Shown piece by piece: positions 36,058 through 46,963 of a stretch of 64,000 nucleotides of DNA (positions are counted from its first letter, which is position 1; each line of letters opens with the position of its first letter). Position numbers and translations under genes: made by a program. Under the pieces are notes generated by a model. That model worked only from the letters and a program-made list of their open reading frames with translations. It searched no databases and was not told where the DNA came from. The stretch spans positions 1-64,000 of the forward strand of contig NZ_JABEKT010000001.1 of the NCBI RefSeq assembly GCF_013283195.1. The letters are read 5' to 3'. The DNA is from Ensifer adhaerens (GTDB taxonomy: Bacteria; Pseudomonadota; Alphaproteobacteria; Rhizobiales; Rhizobiaceae).

Positions 36058-36099
36058 TTCGGCGGGCGGCATCCCTTTCAGGGATCGCTGCCCGCCGAA
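36058..36099 (+). repeat. Long intercistronic hairpin between binding-protein and permease genes
   Basis: TTCGGCGGGC pairs with GCCCGCCGAA (10 bp) and an inner ATCCCT-TTC-AGGGAT forms a second stem. No T-run follows. Such hairpins commonly protect the 3' end of the highly expressed binding-protein mRNA. Confidence 0.65.
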
Positions 36100-36150
36100 T
36101 AGCCCGGCGCCCCCCTTCCGGCGCCCGTGCGGAAGAAGTTCGAGGCATCC

Positions 36151-37092
36151 ATGATACGCTATATCCTCCAGCGCCTGTTCGGCATGATCGTGGTCATGGC
36201 GCTCGTCGTCACCATTGTCTTCGTCATCGTGCGCGTGACGCCTGGCGATCCCGCCGCCGTCATGCTCGGACCCGAGGCGACCCAGCAAGACATCGCCGAA
36301 CTGCGCACCAAACTCGGCCTCGACCAGTCGCTGGGGCTGCAATATGTCTATTACATCGGGCAGTTGCTGCAGGGCGATCTTGGCCAGTCGATCTTCCTCA
36401 ACCAGCCGGTCACGTCGGCGCTTGCGGAGCGTGCCGAGCCGACATTCTTCCTCACTTTGTTCTCGATCCTGATCGCCAGCGGCATTGCGCTGCCGATCGG
36501 CATCTATGCGGCCTACAGGCGCGGCTCCTTCGTCGACCAGGCGGCCACCACGCTGGCCATGCTTGCCGCCAGCATTCCGAGCTTCTGGCTCGGCCTGATC
36601 CTCATTCAGTTCCTCGCCGTGCGCCTCGGCTGGTTTCCGGTTTCCGGCTACGGCGGTCCGGGCTCCTCCTTTATGGAGCGCATGTACCATCTGACACTGC
36701 CGGCGATTGCGCTCGGGGTCGTCTCCTCGGCGCTGATCCTGCGCTTCACGCGCGCGTCGATGCTCGACGTGCTCGGCGACGACTTCATCCGCACCGCCCG
36801 CGCCAAAGGCTTGGGCGAACGCCGCGTGGTGATGAAACACGCCCTGAAGAATGCCCTCATCCCGATCCTGACGATCGTCGGGCTCACCGCCGCCGTGCTG
36901 ATCTCCGGCGCCGTCGTCACCGAAACCGTCTTCGGCCTTCCAGGCGTCGGCAACCTCGTCGTCTCGGCCGTGCTCAGGCGCGACTATCCGGTGATCCAGG
37001 GCGCGTTGCTGGTGATTGCCGCGCTCTACGTGCTGATCAATTTCGCGATCGACATGCTCTATCTCCTCGTTGATCCAAGGGTTCGCTACTGA
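36151..37092 (+). CDS. Peptide-type ABC transporter permease, DppB type
   Basis: 313 residues, six membrane segments, with the DppB N-terminus (MIRYILQRLFGMIVVM) and the EAA loop around RTARAKGLGERRVVMKHALKNALIPI. The ATG at 36151 follows GAGG and is preferred to the GTG at 36127. Its stop overlaps the ATG of the DppC-type gene (TGATG arrangement), so the two permeases are translationally coupled. Confidence 0.93.
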   Translation: MIRYILQRLFGMIVVMALVVTIVFVIVRVTPGDPAAVMLGPEATQQDIAELRTKLGLDQSLGLQYVYYIGQLLQGDLGQSIFLNQPVTSALAERAEPTFFLTLFSILIASGIALPIGIYAAYRRGSFVDQAATTLAMLAASIPSFWLGLILIQFLAVRLGWFPVSGYGGPGSSFMERMYHLTLPAIALGVVSSALILRFTRASMLDVLGDDFIRTARAKGLGERRVVMKHALKNALIPILTIVGLTAAVLISGAVVTETVFGLPGVGNLVVSAVLRRDYPVIQGALLVIAALYVLINFAIDMLYLLVDPRVRY

Positions 37093-37961
37093 TGACCGTC
37101 GCCGTATCACCCCCCGTCGTCAGCGAGCGCGCCAAGTTCCTGCGCCGCCTCTTGAAGCGCAAGACCGTTGCCTTCGGTCTGTTCATTCTCGTGACCTTCG
37201 TGCTGCTTGCGGTGTTCGCGCCGCTGATCGCGCCCTATGCGCCTGGCAAGCTGTCGATCGTCAACCGGCTGTCGCCGCCGAGCCTGCAATGGTACTTCGG
37301 CACCGACGAATTCGGCCGTGACGTGTTTTCGCGCACGCTCTACGCCGGTCGGCTGTCGCTCTTGGTCGGAGCTGCCGTCGTCACGCTCGCAACCATCGTC
37401 GGCGTCGTCATGGGGCTGCTTGCCGGGTACTTCCCGAAGCTCGACGCCCCGATCGCCCGACTGATCGACGCGATGATGGCCTTTCCCGATATCCTGCTGG
37501 CAATCGCGCTCGTCGCCGCCCTCGGCCCCTCGCTGACGACTGTCATCATCGCGCTCAGCGTCGTCTATGCACCAAGGCTGGCGCGCGTGGTGCGCGCCTC
37601 CACGCTCGTCATCCGCGAGCTGCCCTATGTCGAGGCGGCCCGCGCGCTCGGCATCTCGACGCAGCACATCATGACCCGGCACGTGCTGCGCAACCTGCTC
37701 TCGCCGATCCTGGTGCAGGGCACGTTCCTGTTTGCCCATGCGATGCTCGCCGAAGCCGGGCTTTCCTTCCTGGGCGTCGGCGTCAGCCCTGAAATCCCGA
37801 CCTGGGGCACGATGATCGCCTCGGGCCGGCAATATATCGGACAGGCCGATTGGGTGACGCTGTTTCCCGGCATCGCCATCGTACTTTCGGTCCTGTCCCT
37901 GCAGATGGTTGGCGACGGATTGCGCGACATGCTCGATCCCCGCCTCAGAAAGGACCTGTGA
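37092..37961 (+). CDS. Peptide-type ABC transporter permease, DppC type
   Basis: 289 residues, six membrane segments, with the DppC hallmark FGTDEFGRDVFSRTLYAGRLSLLVG and the EAA loop YVEAARALGISTQHIMTRHVLRNLLSPILV. Forms the channel with the DppB-type subunit. Three bases separate it from the deacetylase gene. Confidence 0.93.
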   Translation: MTVAVSPPVVSERAKFLRRLLKRKTVAFGLFILVTFVLLAVFAPLIAPYAPGKLSIVNRLSPPSLQWYFGTDEFGRDVFSRTLYAGRLSLLVGAAVVTLATIVGVVMGLLAGYFPKLDAPIARLIDAMMAFPDILLAIALVAALGPSLTTVIIALSVVYAPRLARVVRASTLVIRELPYVEAARALGISTQHIMTRHVLRNLLSPILVQGTFLFAHAMLAEAGLSFLGVGVSPEIPTWGTMIASGRQYIGQADWVTLFPGIAIVLSVLSLQMVGDGLRDMLDPRLRKDL

Positions 37962-37964
37962 TCC

Positions 37965-39176
37965 ATGCCCACCGCAACCCGTAGCACCAGCCCCGTGCTG
38001 ATCAGCAACGTGAAACCCGTCGCCTTCGGCATGGCGGCATCCTCCGAAACGGTCGATATCCTCATCGGCAGCGACGGCACCATTGCCGCCATCGGCAATG
38101 GCCTGGCAGCGCCTGAAGGTGCTGAGCGTATCGACGGCAAGGGTGGCTGGATCTCGCCCGGCTGGATCGACCTGCACGCCCATGTCTGGCACGGCGGCAC
38201 GGATATCTCCGTCCGGCCGCAGCTCTGCGGCATGGAGCGCGGCGTCACCACCATCGTCGACGCCGGCTCGGCCGGCGAAGCCAACTTCCATGGCTTTCGC
38301 GAATACATCATCGAGCCGGCGCGCGAGCGTATCAAGGCCTTCCTCAATCTCGGCTCCATCGGCCTCGTCGCCTGCAACCGCGTCAGCGAACTCAGCGACA
38401 TCCGCTCGATCGACATCGACCGCATCATCGCCTGCTACCAGGAAAACCGCGAGCATATCGTCGGCCTGAAAGTGCGCGCCAGCCATGTGATCACCGGTTC
38501 CTGGGGCGTAACCCCTGTCAAGCTCGGCAAGAAGATCGCCAAGATCCTGAAGATCCCGATGATGGTGCATGTCGGCGAACCGCCGGCGCTCTATGACGAA
38601 GTGCTCGAAATCCTCGGCCCCGGCGACATCGTCACCCATTGCTTCAACGGCAAGGCCGGCAGTAGCATCATCGAGGACGAGGACCTGTTCGAGTTGGCCG
38701 AACGCTGCGCCGGCGAAGGCATCCGGCTCGACATCGGCCATGGCGGCGCATCCTTCTCGTTCCGCGTCGCCGAAGTCGCCATCGCCCGCGGCCTGCTGCC
38801 GTTCTCGATTTCGACCGATGTGCATCTGCGCAGCATGAACCAGTCGGTCTGGGATCTCGGCACCACCATGTCGAAGCTGCTCAGCGTCGGCATGCCGTTC
38901 GAAAAGGTCGTCGAAGCCGTGACCCAGGCACCTGCCTCGGTCATTCGCCTGCCGATGGACAATCTGCTTGGCGTCGGTGCACGCGCGGAATTCACCCTGT
39001 TCGATCTCGTCGATTCCGAGCTGCGGGTCTTCGATTCGCTCGGCGCCGAAGCGCATCTCAACCGCCTCTTCGAGCCGCGTTATGCCGTCATGGGCACCGA
39101 CGTCGTGGCGGCAAACCGATACCAGCCGCCACATGTGGAATGCCCCGACCACAGCCACGGCTACAGCTACCGCTGA
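37965..39176 (+). CDS. Amidohydrolase-superfamily deacetylase, COG3964 type
   Basis: 403 residues, TIM-barrel metal hydrolase formerly annotated as dihydroorotase. Expected metal ligands are visible: the HxH of DLHAHVWHGG, the Lys in GLKVRAS (carboxylated Lys), the His of MMVHVGEPP, the His of VTHCFNGKAG and the Asp of SISTDVH. Characterised relatives (the Atu3266/EF_0820 group) hydrolyse acetylated hydroxy or amino acids such as acetyl-(R)-mandelate. Being embedded between a peptide-type importer and a RidA/PLP pair, it likely removes an acyl group from the imported compound. Confidence 0.9.
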   Translation: MPTATRSTSPVLISNVKPVAFGMAASSETVDILIGSDGTIAAIGNGLAAPEGAERIDGKGGWISPGWIDLHAHVWHGGTDISVRPQLCGMERGVTTIVDAGSAGEANFHGFREYIIEPARERIKAFLNLGSIGLVACNRVSELSDIRSIDIDRIIACYQENREHIVGLKVRASHVITGSWGVTPVKLGKKIAKILKIPMMVHVGEPPALYDEVLEILGPGDIVTHCFNGKAGSSIIEDEDLFELAERCAGEGIRLDIGHGGASFSFRVAEVAIARGLLPFSISTDVHLRSMNQSVWDLGTTMSKLLSVGMPFEKVVEAVTQAPASVIRLPMDNLLGVGARAEFTLFDLVDSELRVFDSLGAEAHLNRLFEPRYAVMGTDVVAANRYQPPHVECPDHSHGYSYR

Positions 39177-39211
39177 ACCATCACAGAACACAGAAACTGG
39201 CAGGATATCGC

Positions 39212-39712
39212 GTGAACAGTTTGGACCATAAGACCAAGGGCCGTGCGCCGGCTTCGCCTTACCAGAGGCTTGCAGCGCTCGGCATCGACCTGCCGCCGGC
39301 ACCGCCGCCGATCGCCAACTTCGTCACCCACGTGCTGGAGGGCAACATTCTGTACCTCTCAGGACAGGGCCCACGCGAAGTAGACGGCCAACTGCACGCC
39401 GGCAAGGTCGGCGCCGATGTCGACGTCGAAAGCGCCTATGAGCACGCGCGATTAACGGGCATCAATCTGCTGGCTGTCATGCATGATGCGCTCGGCGATC
39501 TCGGTCGCGTCAAGCGCGTCGTCAAGCTGCTCGGCATGGTCAACGCCGTACCGGATTTCGCCGATCACCCGCAGGTGATCAACGGCTGCTCGGACCTGAT
39601 GATCGACGTCTTCGGCGAAGCGGGACAACATGCCCGCTCGGCCGTCGGCTTCGGTTCGCTTCCCGGCAACATCACCGTCGAGATCGAAGCGATCGTCTCG
39701 CTTCACGACTGA
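39212..39712 (+). CDS. RidA-family enamine/imine deaminase
   Basis: 166 residues from the GTG at 39212 (AGGA upstream). The RidA/YjgF fold of the COG0251 subgroup that begins SPYQRLAALGIDLPPAP, with LYLSGQGP and VKRVVKLLGMVNAVPDF. The Arg that is catalytic in RidA (R105 in enteric RidA) has no obvious counterpart at the same motif here, so deaminase activity is not certain. RidA proteins hydrolyse enamine/imine products of PLP lyases. A SelA/DgaE-like PLP enzyme is encoded 1 kb away, so a functional pair is likely. Confidence 0.86.
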   Translation: MNSLDHKTKGRAPASPYQRLAALGIDLPPAPPPIANFVTHVLEGNILYLSGQGPREVDGQLHAGKVGADVDVESAYEHARLTGINLLAVMHDALGDLGRVKRVVKLLGMVNAVPDFADHPQVINGCSDLMIDVFGEAGQHARSAVGFGSLPGNITVEIEAIVSLHD

Positions 39713-39731
39713 CGGTCAGAGGAAGGTCGGA

Positions 39732-40550
39732 TCAATGGCTGCGCCAGCCCATCATCTTCTCGATCCGCTCGGCGGAAACCCTGACGTGATCGGCATAGAA
39801 GTTGCGATCGTCGAGGATCTTCTGCTCGGGCAGAACGATGGAGATGGTCGCGACACAGCCGCCCTTGTCGTCGAGAATCGGGGCGGCGACGCAGGCAACC
39901 GCATAGTCGGACTCGCCGGCCTGGATCGAAAGTTTGGCATTAAGCGCCGCCTCCGCCTGGGCCGACAGAGCGGCCGGATCGATATCGGCACGACCGGTCG
40001 GCGACGTGCGGGCGCAGCGGCGGAACAGTTCCAGCCGCTCGTCGGAGGGCAGGTGGCCGACCAGCAGACGTCCGGAAGCCGTCCAGTTGAGCGGCACACG
40101 GGTGCCGACCCTGGATGTCACCTGGAAATGGCCGGGGCCGTCGGCCATGGCGAGCACCTGCATGTAGTCGCCATCACGACCGCAGAGCTGGATGGTTTCG
40201 GCCACTTCGCGGCCGAGATCGTGCATCTCCCGCGTGGCAACGCCGAGGAAATCGAGCGAGCGCGCGTAAGCAAGGCCGTAGTGGTAGAGCCGGTCGCCGA
40301 GCCAGACCTGGCCATCGGCATCGCGGCTGAGCAGGTTCTTTTCGACCATGTCGTCGACGATGACATAGGCGGTCGACAGCGGCGCTCCGACCGCCTTGGC
40401 AATCGCGTAGACGCCGCTCGGCGAGCCGGTTTCGTAGAGGAAGTCGAGCACCTGCAGTGCACGGTCCATGCCGCTCACGCGCGAGCGGCGGGTCTTGCCG
40501 GCCGGCTCCATGTCTTCGCCGGGCTCGGCGGCAATCGTCGTCTTGTCCAA
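39732..40550 (-). CDS. IclR-family transcriptional regulator
   Basis: About 272 residues: N-terminal IclR winged HTH (about 25-90; MDRALQVLDFLYETGSPSGVYAIAKAVG) and C-terminal effector (GAF-like) domain (about 100-265). A TTG at 40550 with GGGAG seven bases upstream looks like the true start; the ATG at 40511 is the alternative. It is convergent with the RidA gene and divergent from the PLP-enzyme gene, and a perfect inverted repeat lies in the divergent gap. It probably controls this catabolic island. Confidence 0.9.
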   Translation of the reverse strand: MDKTTIAAEPGEDMEPAGKTRRSRVSGMDRALQVLDFLYETGSPSGVYAIAKAVGAPLSTAYVIVDDMVEKNLLSRDADGQVWLGDRLYHYGLAYARSLDFLGVATREMHDLGREVAETIQLCGRDGDYMQVLAMADGPGHFQVTSRVGTRVPLNWTASGRLLVGHLPSDERLELFRRCARTSPTGRADIDPAALSAQAEAALNAKLSIQAGESDYAVACVAAPILDDKGGCVATISIVLPEQKILDDRNFYADHVRVSAERIEKMMGWRSH

Positions 40551-40678
40551 GGGTCTGCTCCCGTGCAATTCGAAATTCGCAACAGTTGGGCGGTGAGCAA
40601 CGGCTATCCGCCTCACCCACCACAACGGCCAGTTCGCCGATCCGAAACAGCCGGCTCATATCTCATTACTATGGTAGA

Positions 40679-40698
40679 TATTCCGCGAAAACGGAATA
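40679..40698. promoter_or_regulatory. Inverted repeat, candidate IclR operator
   Basis: TATTCCG-CGAAAA-CGGAATA is a perfect 7-bp inverted repeat 43 bp before the PLP-enzyme ATG and about 130 bp from the IclR start. IclR proteins bind short palindromes in such divergent gaps. Confidence 0.5.
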
Positions 40699-40740
40699 GC
40701 CTGCCGGTTTCGACTGCCAGAAAATCATATGGAGACCACC

Positions 40741-41940
40741 ATGCCTGACCGCGACATCCGCGAAGCTCTCGGACTTCGTCCCGTTATCAACGTATCCGGC
40801 ACGATGACGGGCCTCGGCGCGTCGATCGTGGTCCCGGAAGCGATCGACGCGATGACAGGCATACTGCCGCATTTCGTCGAGATCAACGACCTGCAGCGCA
40901 AGATCAGCCCGGTGATTGCCCGGCTGACCGGCGCCGAGGCCGGCTTCGTCACCGCGTCCTGCTCGGCCGGCATCAGCCTTGCCGTCGCCGGCACTATGAC
41001 CGGCAACGATCTTGCCGCGATCGAGCGCCTGCCCGACGCCACAGGGCTGAAGAACGAAGTCATCATCCAGATGGGCCATGTCGTCAGCTACGGCGCGCCG
41101 GTTGACCAGGCGATCCGCATTGCCGGCGGCAAGCCGGTGCTCGTCGGCCAGGCAACATCGGCCTACCGCTATCATATCGAAGGCGCCATCAACGAGCGCA
41201 CGGCGGCCGCCGTCTATGTCGTCTCCCACCACGTGGTGCAGTATGGCCTCGTCGGCCTGAAGGAGTTCGCCGAGGCTTGCCATGCCAAGGGCGTTCCCGT
41301 CATCGTCGACGCCGCTTCCGAATACGATCTGAAGATCTTCCTAGAGCAGGGCGCCGATATCGTTCTTTATTCCGGCCACAAGTTCCTGGGTGGTCCGACA
41401 TCGGGCATCGTCGCCGGCGAAAAGACGCTGGTGCGCAACGCCTTCCTGCAGAACCTCGGCATCGGCCGCGGCATGAAGGTCGGCAAGGAGAGCATGCTCG
41501 GCGTCATGGCGGCCCTCATCGCCTGGGAAACTCGCGACCACCAGGGGATCCGCGACCGCGAGGCCGGCTATCTGAACCTGTGGCGCGACACGCTCGATGG
41601 CCGTCCCGGCATCAAGCCGGTGATCGAAGCCGATCCGACCGGCAACCCGCTCGACCGCCTGCGCGTCACCATCGATCCGCAGGAAGCCCATATCACCGCC
41701 TGGGACCTCGCCGATGCGCTGGCGTGCGGCACGCCGCCGATCATCGTGCGCGATCATGAGGTCGAGCACCATTACTTCTATCTCGACCCCTGCAACCTGC
41801 ATCCCGGCCAGGAAACCGTCGTGGCGAACCGCCTTTCCGAGGAACTGACGAAGGCGCGCAGCTCCAACGAGATCATCGCGACGCCGCTCCACGAGCGCAA
41901 CACCCGGCGCTTCGCCGGCCTGTTGCGCTGGCCGGACTGA
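40741..41940 (+). CDS. SelA/DgaE-like PLP-dependent enzyme (ammonia-lyase candidate)
   Basis: About 399 residues, fold-type I PLP enzyme of the COG1921 group. The PLP-binding Lys is in [15 protein letters not shown]. The N-terminal [19 protein letters not shown] is shared by SelA-like proteins of the DgaE (D-glucosaminate-6-phosphate ammonia-lyase) type. It is not selenocysteine synthase: no selB or selC is near and the length is short. The ATG at 40741 has GGAGA seven bases upstream. Adjacent deacetylase and RidA genes support an amino-compound dehydration/ammonia-elimination role. Confidence 0.85.
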   Translation: MPDRDIREALGLRPVINVSGTMTGLGASIVVPEAIDAMTGILPHFVEINDLQRKISPVIARLTGAEAGFVTASCSAGISLAVAGTMTGNDLAAIERLPDATGLKNEVIIQMGHVVSYGAPVDQAIRIAGGKPVLVGQATSAYRYHIEGAINERTAAAVYVVSHHVVQYGLVGLKEFAEACHAKGVPVIVDAASEYDLKIFLEQGADIVLYSGHKFLGGPTSGIVAGEKTLVRNAFLQNLGIGRGMKVGKESMLGVMAALIAWETRDHQGIRDREAGYLNLWRDTLDGRPGIKPVIEADPTGNPLDRLRVTIDPQEAHITAWDLADALACGTPPIIVRDHEVEHHYFYLDPCNLHPGQETVVANRLSEELTKARSSNEIIATPLHERNTRRFAGLLRWPD

Positions 41941-41984
41941 GATCGACCCGTAGCCCCCGTGCCGAACGACAAGGAATGGACGAC

Positions 41985-43817
<1,833 letters not shown>

Positions 43818-43838
43818 AACCAGCGCGGATTTGCGCCG

Positions 43839-44207
43839 TCACTTGTCCGGCGTGCAGACGCGCAGGCGATGGCCATCGGGATCGAGCGCGACGAAAGTGC
43901 GGCCGAAGACGGCGGTCATCAGGTCCTGCTCGATCGACACACCGGCGTTGCGCCATTCCATGTAGAGACGCTCGACCTCGCCGTCGTCCTTGACCATGAA
44001 GGCGAGTTCCATCCGATGTCCCGACCCGGAGGATACGAAGTTGGCAGCACGGGTTGACCACAGACTGAAGGTAAGTCCGCCTTCCAACGCGTAGGCGACA
44101 TAGTTCGGAAAGGCCGCAACCGGCTCACAGCGAAGCAGCCGCGTGTAGAAAGCGGCGCTCTCTTGAGGATCTTCCACGTAAAGCAGGATGAGGTTTGGGC
44201 TCAGCAT
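43839..44207 (-). CDS. VOC-superfamily (glyoxalase/bleomycin-resistance-like) protein
   Basis: 122 residues, two beta-alpha-beta-beta-beta modules typical of VOC proteins (NLILLYVEDPQESAAFYTRLL and TFVALDPDGHRLRVC). Members are metal-dependent lyases, dioxygenases or antibiotic-binding proteins; the exact role is unknown. Convergent with the fused ATPase gene. Confidence 0.87.
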   Translation of the reverse strand: MLSPNLILLYVEDPQESAAFYTRLLRCEPVAAFPNYVAYALEGGLTFSLWSTRAANFVSSGSGHRMELAFMVKDDGEVERLYMEWRNAGVSIEQDLMTAVFGRTFVALDPDGHRLRVCTPDK

Positions 44208-44291
44208 CGTCGATCATCTCCATTATCAGATGATCGCAAGCTATCGGATGCTACTGTCAGTTTCTGTCAGCATCGAAATGAAGCCCGCGCG

Positions 44292-44327
44292 AAAAAGCCG
44301 CCGCTCCGTTTACGGAGCCGGCGGCCT
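44292..44327 (-). terminator. Terminator of the small membrane protein gene
   Basis: On the minus strand a GC-rich stem (GGCCGCCGGCTCCG pairing with CGGAGCGGCGGC, one bulge) around a TAAA loop is followed by five T residues. Confidence 0.7.
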
Positions 44328-44365
44328 TGTCAGATCGTTCTAGCCGTTTGGTACAAGAGGCTGCA

Positions 44366-44527
44366 TCAGAAGACGGCCAGGTACTTCAACAGCGAAATGA
44401 TGCCGATGATGAGCACGATCGCCTGGACGATCTGCTTTGCGCGGCCGTCGATCGGCAGGCGCTGGACCAGATAAAGCACGAGCACGATAACCAGGAACGT
44501 GATCAGAATGCTGATGAGAAGCCCCAT
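44366..44527 (-). CDS. Small membrane protein, Thivi_2564 type
   Basis: 53 residues: one long N-terminal membrane helix (MGLLISILITFLVIVLVLYL), a short basic turn (QRLPIDGRAKQ) and a second helix (IVQAIVLIIGIISLLKYL). The pattern matches a widespread uncharacterised small-membrane-protein family. GGGAG eight bases upstream of the ATG at 44527 supports it; the longer frame upstream is not needed. Confidence 0.78.
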   Translation of the reverse strand: MGLLISILITFLVIVLVLYLVQRLPIDGRAKQIVQAIVLIIGIISLLKYLAVF

Positions 44528-44761
44528 AGACAAACTCCCTTTGTAAGGCGACGCGAAGTCGTCAGAGTTGTAACTATGAGGCGAGCCGAAAAGTTCCAGT
44601 ATCGGCAAACACTTATTTAGATCGAGGCCCCGTTCGACGGGCTTGGCGGCCGCAAGATATGACGTTGGCCTGCGCTGAAACCAGAGCCCGGTCGGCGGCG
44701 ACAGCCGTCGTCTTCAGGCGCCGATTATCCCGTACAGCCCTCTGCGACGAGGCACGAGATC

Positions 44762-45487
44762 TTAGCTCGCCACCTTGCAGACGATTCCGGCGTCGTTGTC
44801 GCCCTTCGTCGCATCGTAGAACGTCACCTCGTCGCCCTTCGTCCACCAGATGTACTGGCCGCCGACATACTTTGCACCCGATGCGGCAATCACGTTGGAA
44901 GCGACGGTGAAGTTGCCGTCGATGGTAAACGTCACTAGGGAGACTGGGCCGGCATTGATGTATTCGGCGTCTACCGTCTGGCCACCGCAGTCATACCGCA
45001 CCTGCTGGCGGTCGACCGTTTCGGCACCCGGCACCGAAATCGCGATATCGACGCTGTTGGAACCGCCTGCAGCCATGGACGCAAGCGTCAGCGCCGGCGT
45101 ACCGGCCGACTTGCCCAGCATCAATTTAGAGCCTTCGACGGTCCAGGTGAGCTCGGTGCGCAGCGCGTCGAGGAACTTGCGTTCCTGATCCATCACAGCC
45201 GGCACACACATCTTGCGGGTCGAGGCGGCCGGCCCGAAGGTGATCTTGGCGCCGGAAAGGCTGAAGGTTCCGGTAAAGTGGTTGCAACCGGCCATGCCGC
45301 CATAGGTGCCGTCGTCGCGGATCTCCAGCGTCGACTGAAGATTGTCGATGACCCCGCGGCCGGCGATATCCTCGGCAAGCCAGGTGCCGACCAGCGCCTG
45401 CGGCACGTTTTCGGCAGCGACCGTCTGCATCGAGGCCATTTCGATCAGCACGCAGGCGCAGGAAAGGGCTGTGGCGACTTTCAGCAT
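44762..45487 (-). CDS. Exported META + MliC domain protein
   Basis: 241 residues with a signal peptide (about 1-25), a META domain (about 30-125; GTYGGMAGCNHFTGTF and the KMCVPAVMDQERKFLDAL block with its two Cys) and a C-terminal MliC-type lysozyme-inhibitor domain (about 160-240; VRYDCGGQTVDAEY...YVGGQYIWWTKGDEVTFYD). MliC domains block C-type lysozymes in the periplasm. AAGGAG six bases before the ATG at 45487 fixes the start. Fusion of META and MliC in one exported protein is less usual than either alone. Confidence 0.85.
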   Translation of the reverse strand: MLKVATALSCACVLIEMASMQTVAAENVPQALVGTWLAEDIAGRGVIDNLQSTLEIRDDGTYGGMAGCNHFTGTFSLSGAKITFGPAASTRKMCVPAVMDQERKFLDALRTELTWTVEGSKLMLGKSAGTPALTLASMAAGGSNSVDIAISVPGAETVDRQQVRYDCGGQTVDAEYINAGPVSLVTFTIDGNFTVASNVIAASGAKYVGGQYIWWTKGDEVTFYDATKGDNDAGIVCKVAS

Positions 45488-45735
45488 CGGGAACTCCTTG
45501 GCGCTTCGACTCGTGACCCGATTCTTAACCCGATCACACGTCGGATTGAAGACCGCGCCCTTGTTGCACATCGATTTCGCCTGTAGAGCCTAGCGCATAC
45601 CCCGAAACATCGGCATCGGTTTTCGGCAAAACCAAAACGCGGCTTCCCTCCGTCGGAGCGAGCGTGGCACGCCCCACCGGGCGCTTGCGCCCCCGCTGGA
45701 ACGCTGGAAGAGCGAACAAGAATATGGGAATTGGC

Positions 45736-46911
45736 ATGGCACCCCGCGAAAACGCGAAGCGCCGACTGACGATCCTGGGCTCGACCGGCTCCATCGGCAC
45801 CAACACGCTGGATGTCGTCGAGCGGCTGGGCGGTCGCGACGCCTTCGAGATCATCGCACTCACCGGCAACGGCAACATCCCGCTTCTGGCGCAGCAGGCG
45901 ATCGCTCACGGCGCCGAGCTTGCCGTCACCGCCGATGACAGCCAGTACGCCAGCCTCAAGGCAGCGCTTGCCGGCACCGGCATCGCGGCCGCCTCCGGCC
46001 GCAGCGGCCTGATCGAGGCAGCAGAACGCGACGCCGGTTGGGTGATGGCGGCCATCGTCGGCAATGCCGGCCTCGCCCCGACGCTCGCCGCCGCGAGCCG
46101 TGGGGCCGATATTGCCCTTGCCAACAAGGAATGCCTGGTCTCAGCCGGCAGCCTGTTCATTGAAGCGGTGAAAAAGGGCGGCGGCCGGCTGCTGCCGGTC
46201 GACAGCGAACACAACGCCATCTTTCAGGTGTTGGAAGAGCATCAGCGTCACGCCGTCGAACGCATCATCCTGACAGCCTCCGGCGGGCCGTTCCGCACCA
46301 AGTCGCTCGACGAGATGCGGCACGTGACCGCCGATGTCGCCCGCGCCCATCCCAACTGGTCGATGGGTCTGAAAATCTCGATCGACAGTGCCTCGATGTT
46401 CAACAAGGCGCTGGAGATGATCGAGGCGAAGCATCTGTTCGGGCTGAAGCCGGAGCAGATTGAGGTGATCGTGCACCCGCAGTCGGTCATCCACTCGATG
46501 GTCGGCTACACCGACGGTTCGGTGCTGGCGCAGCTCGGCTCCCCTGATATGCGCACCGCCATCGGCTATGCGCTTTCCTATCCCAGCCGCTGCGACCTGC
46601 CGATCGAACGGCTCGATTTCGCCAAGCTGTCGCGGCTGGATTTCGAAGCGCCCGATGAAGTGCGTTTCCCGGCGATCCGGCTGGCGCGCCGCGCCATGGA
46701 AGAGGGCGGGGTACAGGGTGCTGTGCTCAACGGCGCCAAGGAGACGGCGCTGGAGGCCTTCATCGCCGGGAACACCGGGTTCCTTGCCATGGCCGAGATC
46801 GTCGAACAGGTGATGGACAGACTGTCGGACCTGCCTGCGGCCGTCACCATGGACGATGTTTTTGCCGCCGACCAAAAAGCCCGGCAACTGGCGGCCGGGC
46901 TTCTTCAGTAA
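45736..46911 (+). CDS. dxr: 1-deoxy-D-xylulose 5-phosphate reductoisomerase
   Basis: 391 residues, second enzyme of the MEP isoprenoid pathway (DXP to MEP with NADPH and a divalent metal). NADPH-binding LTILGSTGSIGTNTL is at the N-terminus, the metal/substrate site LLPVDSEHNAIFQ at about 155-167, then the catalytic loop TASGGPF and the C-terminal helical domain. The ATG at 45736 has GGGAA upstream. The last ten codons contain a terminator-like hairpin. Confidence 0.95.
   Translation: MAPRENAKRRLTILGSTGSIGTNTLDVVERLGGRDAFEIIALTGNGNIPLLAQQAIAHGAELAVTADDSQYASLKAALAGTGIAAASGRSGLIEAAERDAGWVMAAIVGNAGLAPTLAAASRGADIALANKECLVSAGSLFIEAVKKGGGRLLPVDSEHNAIFQVLEEHQRHAVERIILTASGGPFRTKSLDEMRHVTADVARAHPNWSMGLKISIDSASMFNKALEMIEAKHLFGLKPEQIEVIVHPQSVIHSMVGYTDGSVLAQLGSPDMRTAIGYALSYPSRCDLPIERLDFAKLSRLDFEAPDEVRFPAIRLARRAMEEGGVQGAVLNGAKETALEAFIAGNTGFLAMAEIVEQVMDRLSDLPAAVTMDDVFAADQKARQLAAGLLQ
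46877..46905 (+). terminator. Terminator-like hairpin inside the dxr 3' end
   Basis: AAGCCCGGC pairs perfectly with GCCGGGCTT around an 8-nt loop, preceded by A-rich and followed by CTTC. It lies in the last codons of dxr, so the stop codon follows the hairpin. A compact terminator between convergent dxr and hemA. Confidence 0.55.
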
Positions 46912-46963
46912 GTCTTGGCTTTCGACGGGTGCCACCGCACCCGCAAGCAATCAGCGCCTGGTA

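Noticed and set aside
37107-39302. 731-codon ORF opposite the DppC-type permease and deacetylase genes
   Set aside because: Antisense shadow; the sense genes show complete families.
40741-41940. Annotation as selenocysteine synthase SelA
   Set aside because: Shares the SelA-like fold but lacks selB/selC neighbours, is shorter, and sits in a catabolic island. SelA/DgaE-like PLP enzyme is safer.
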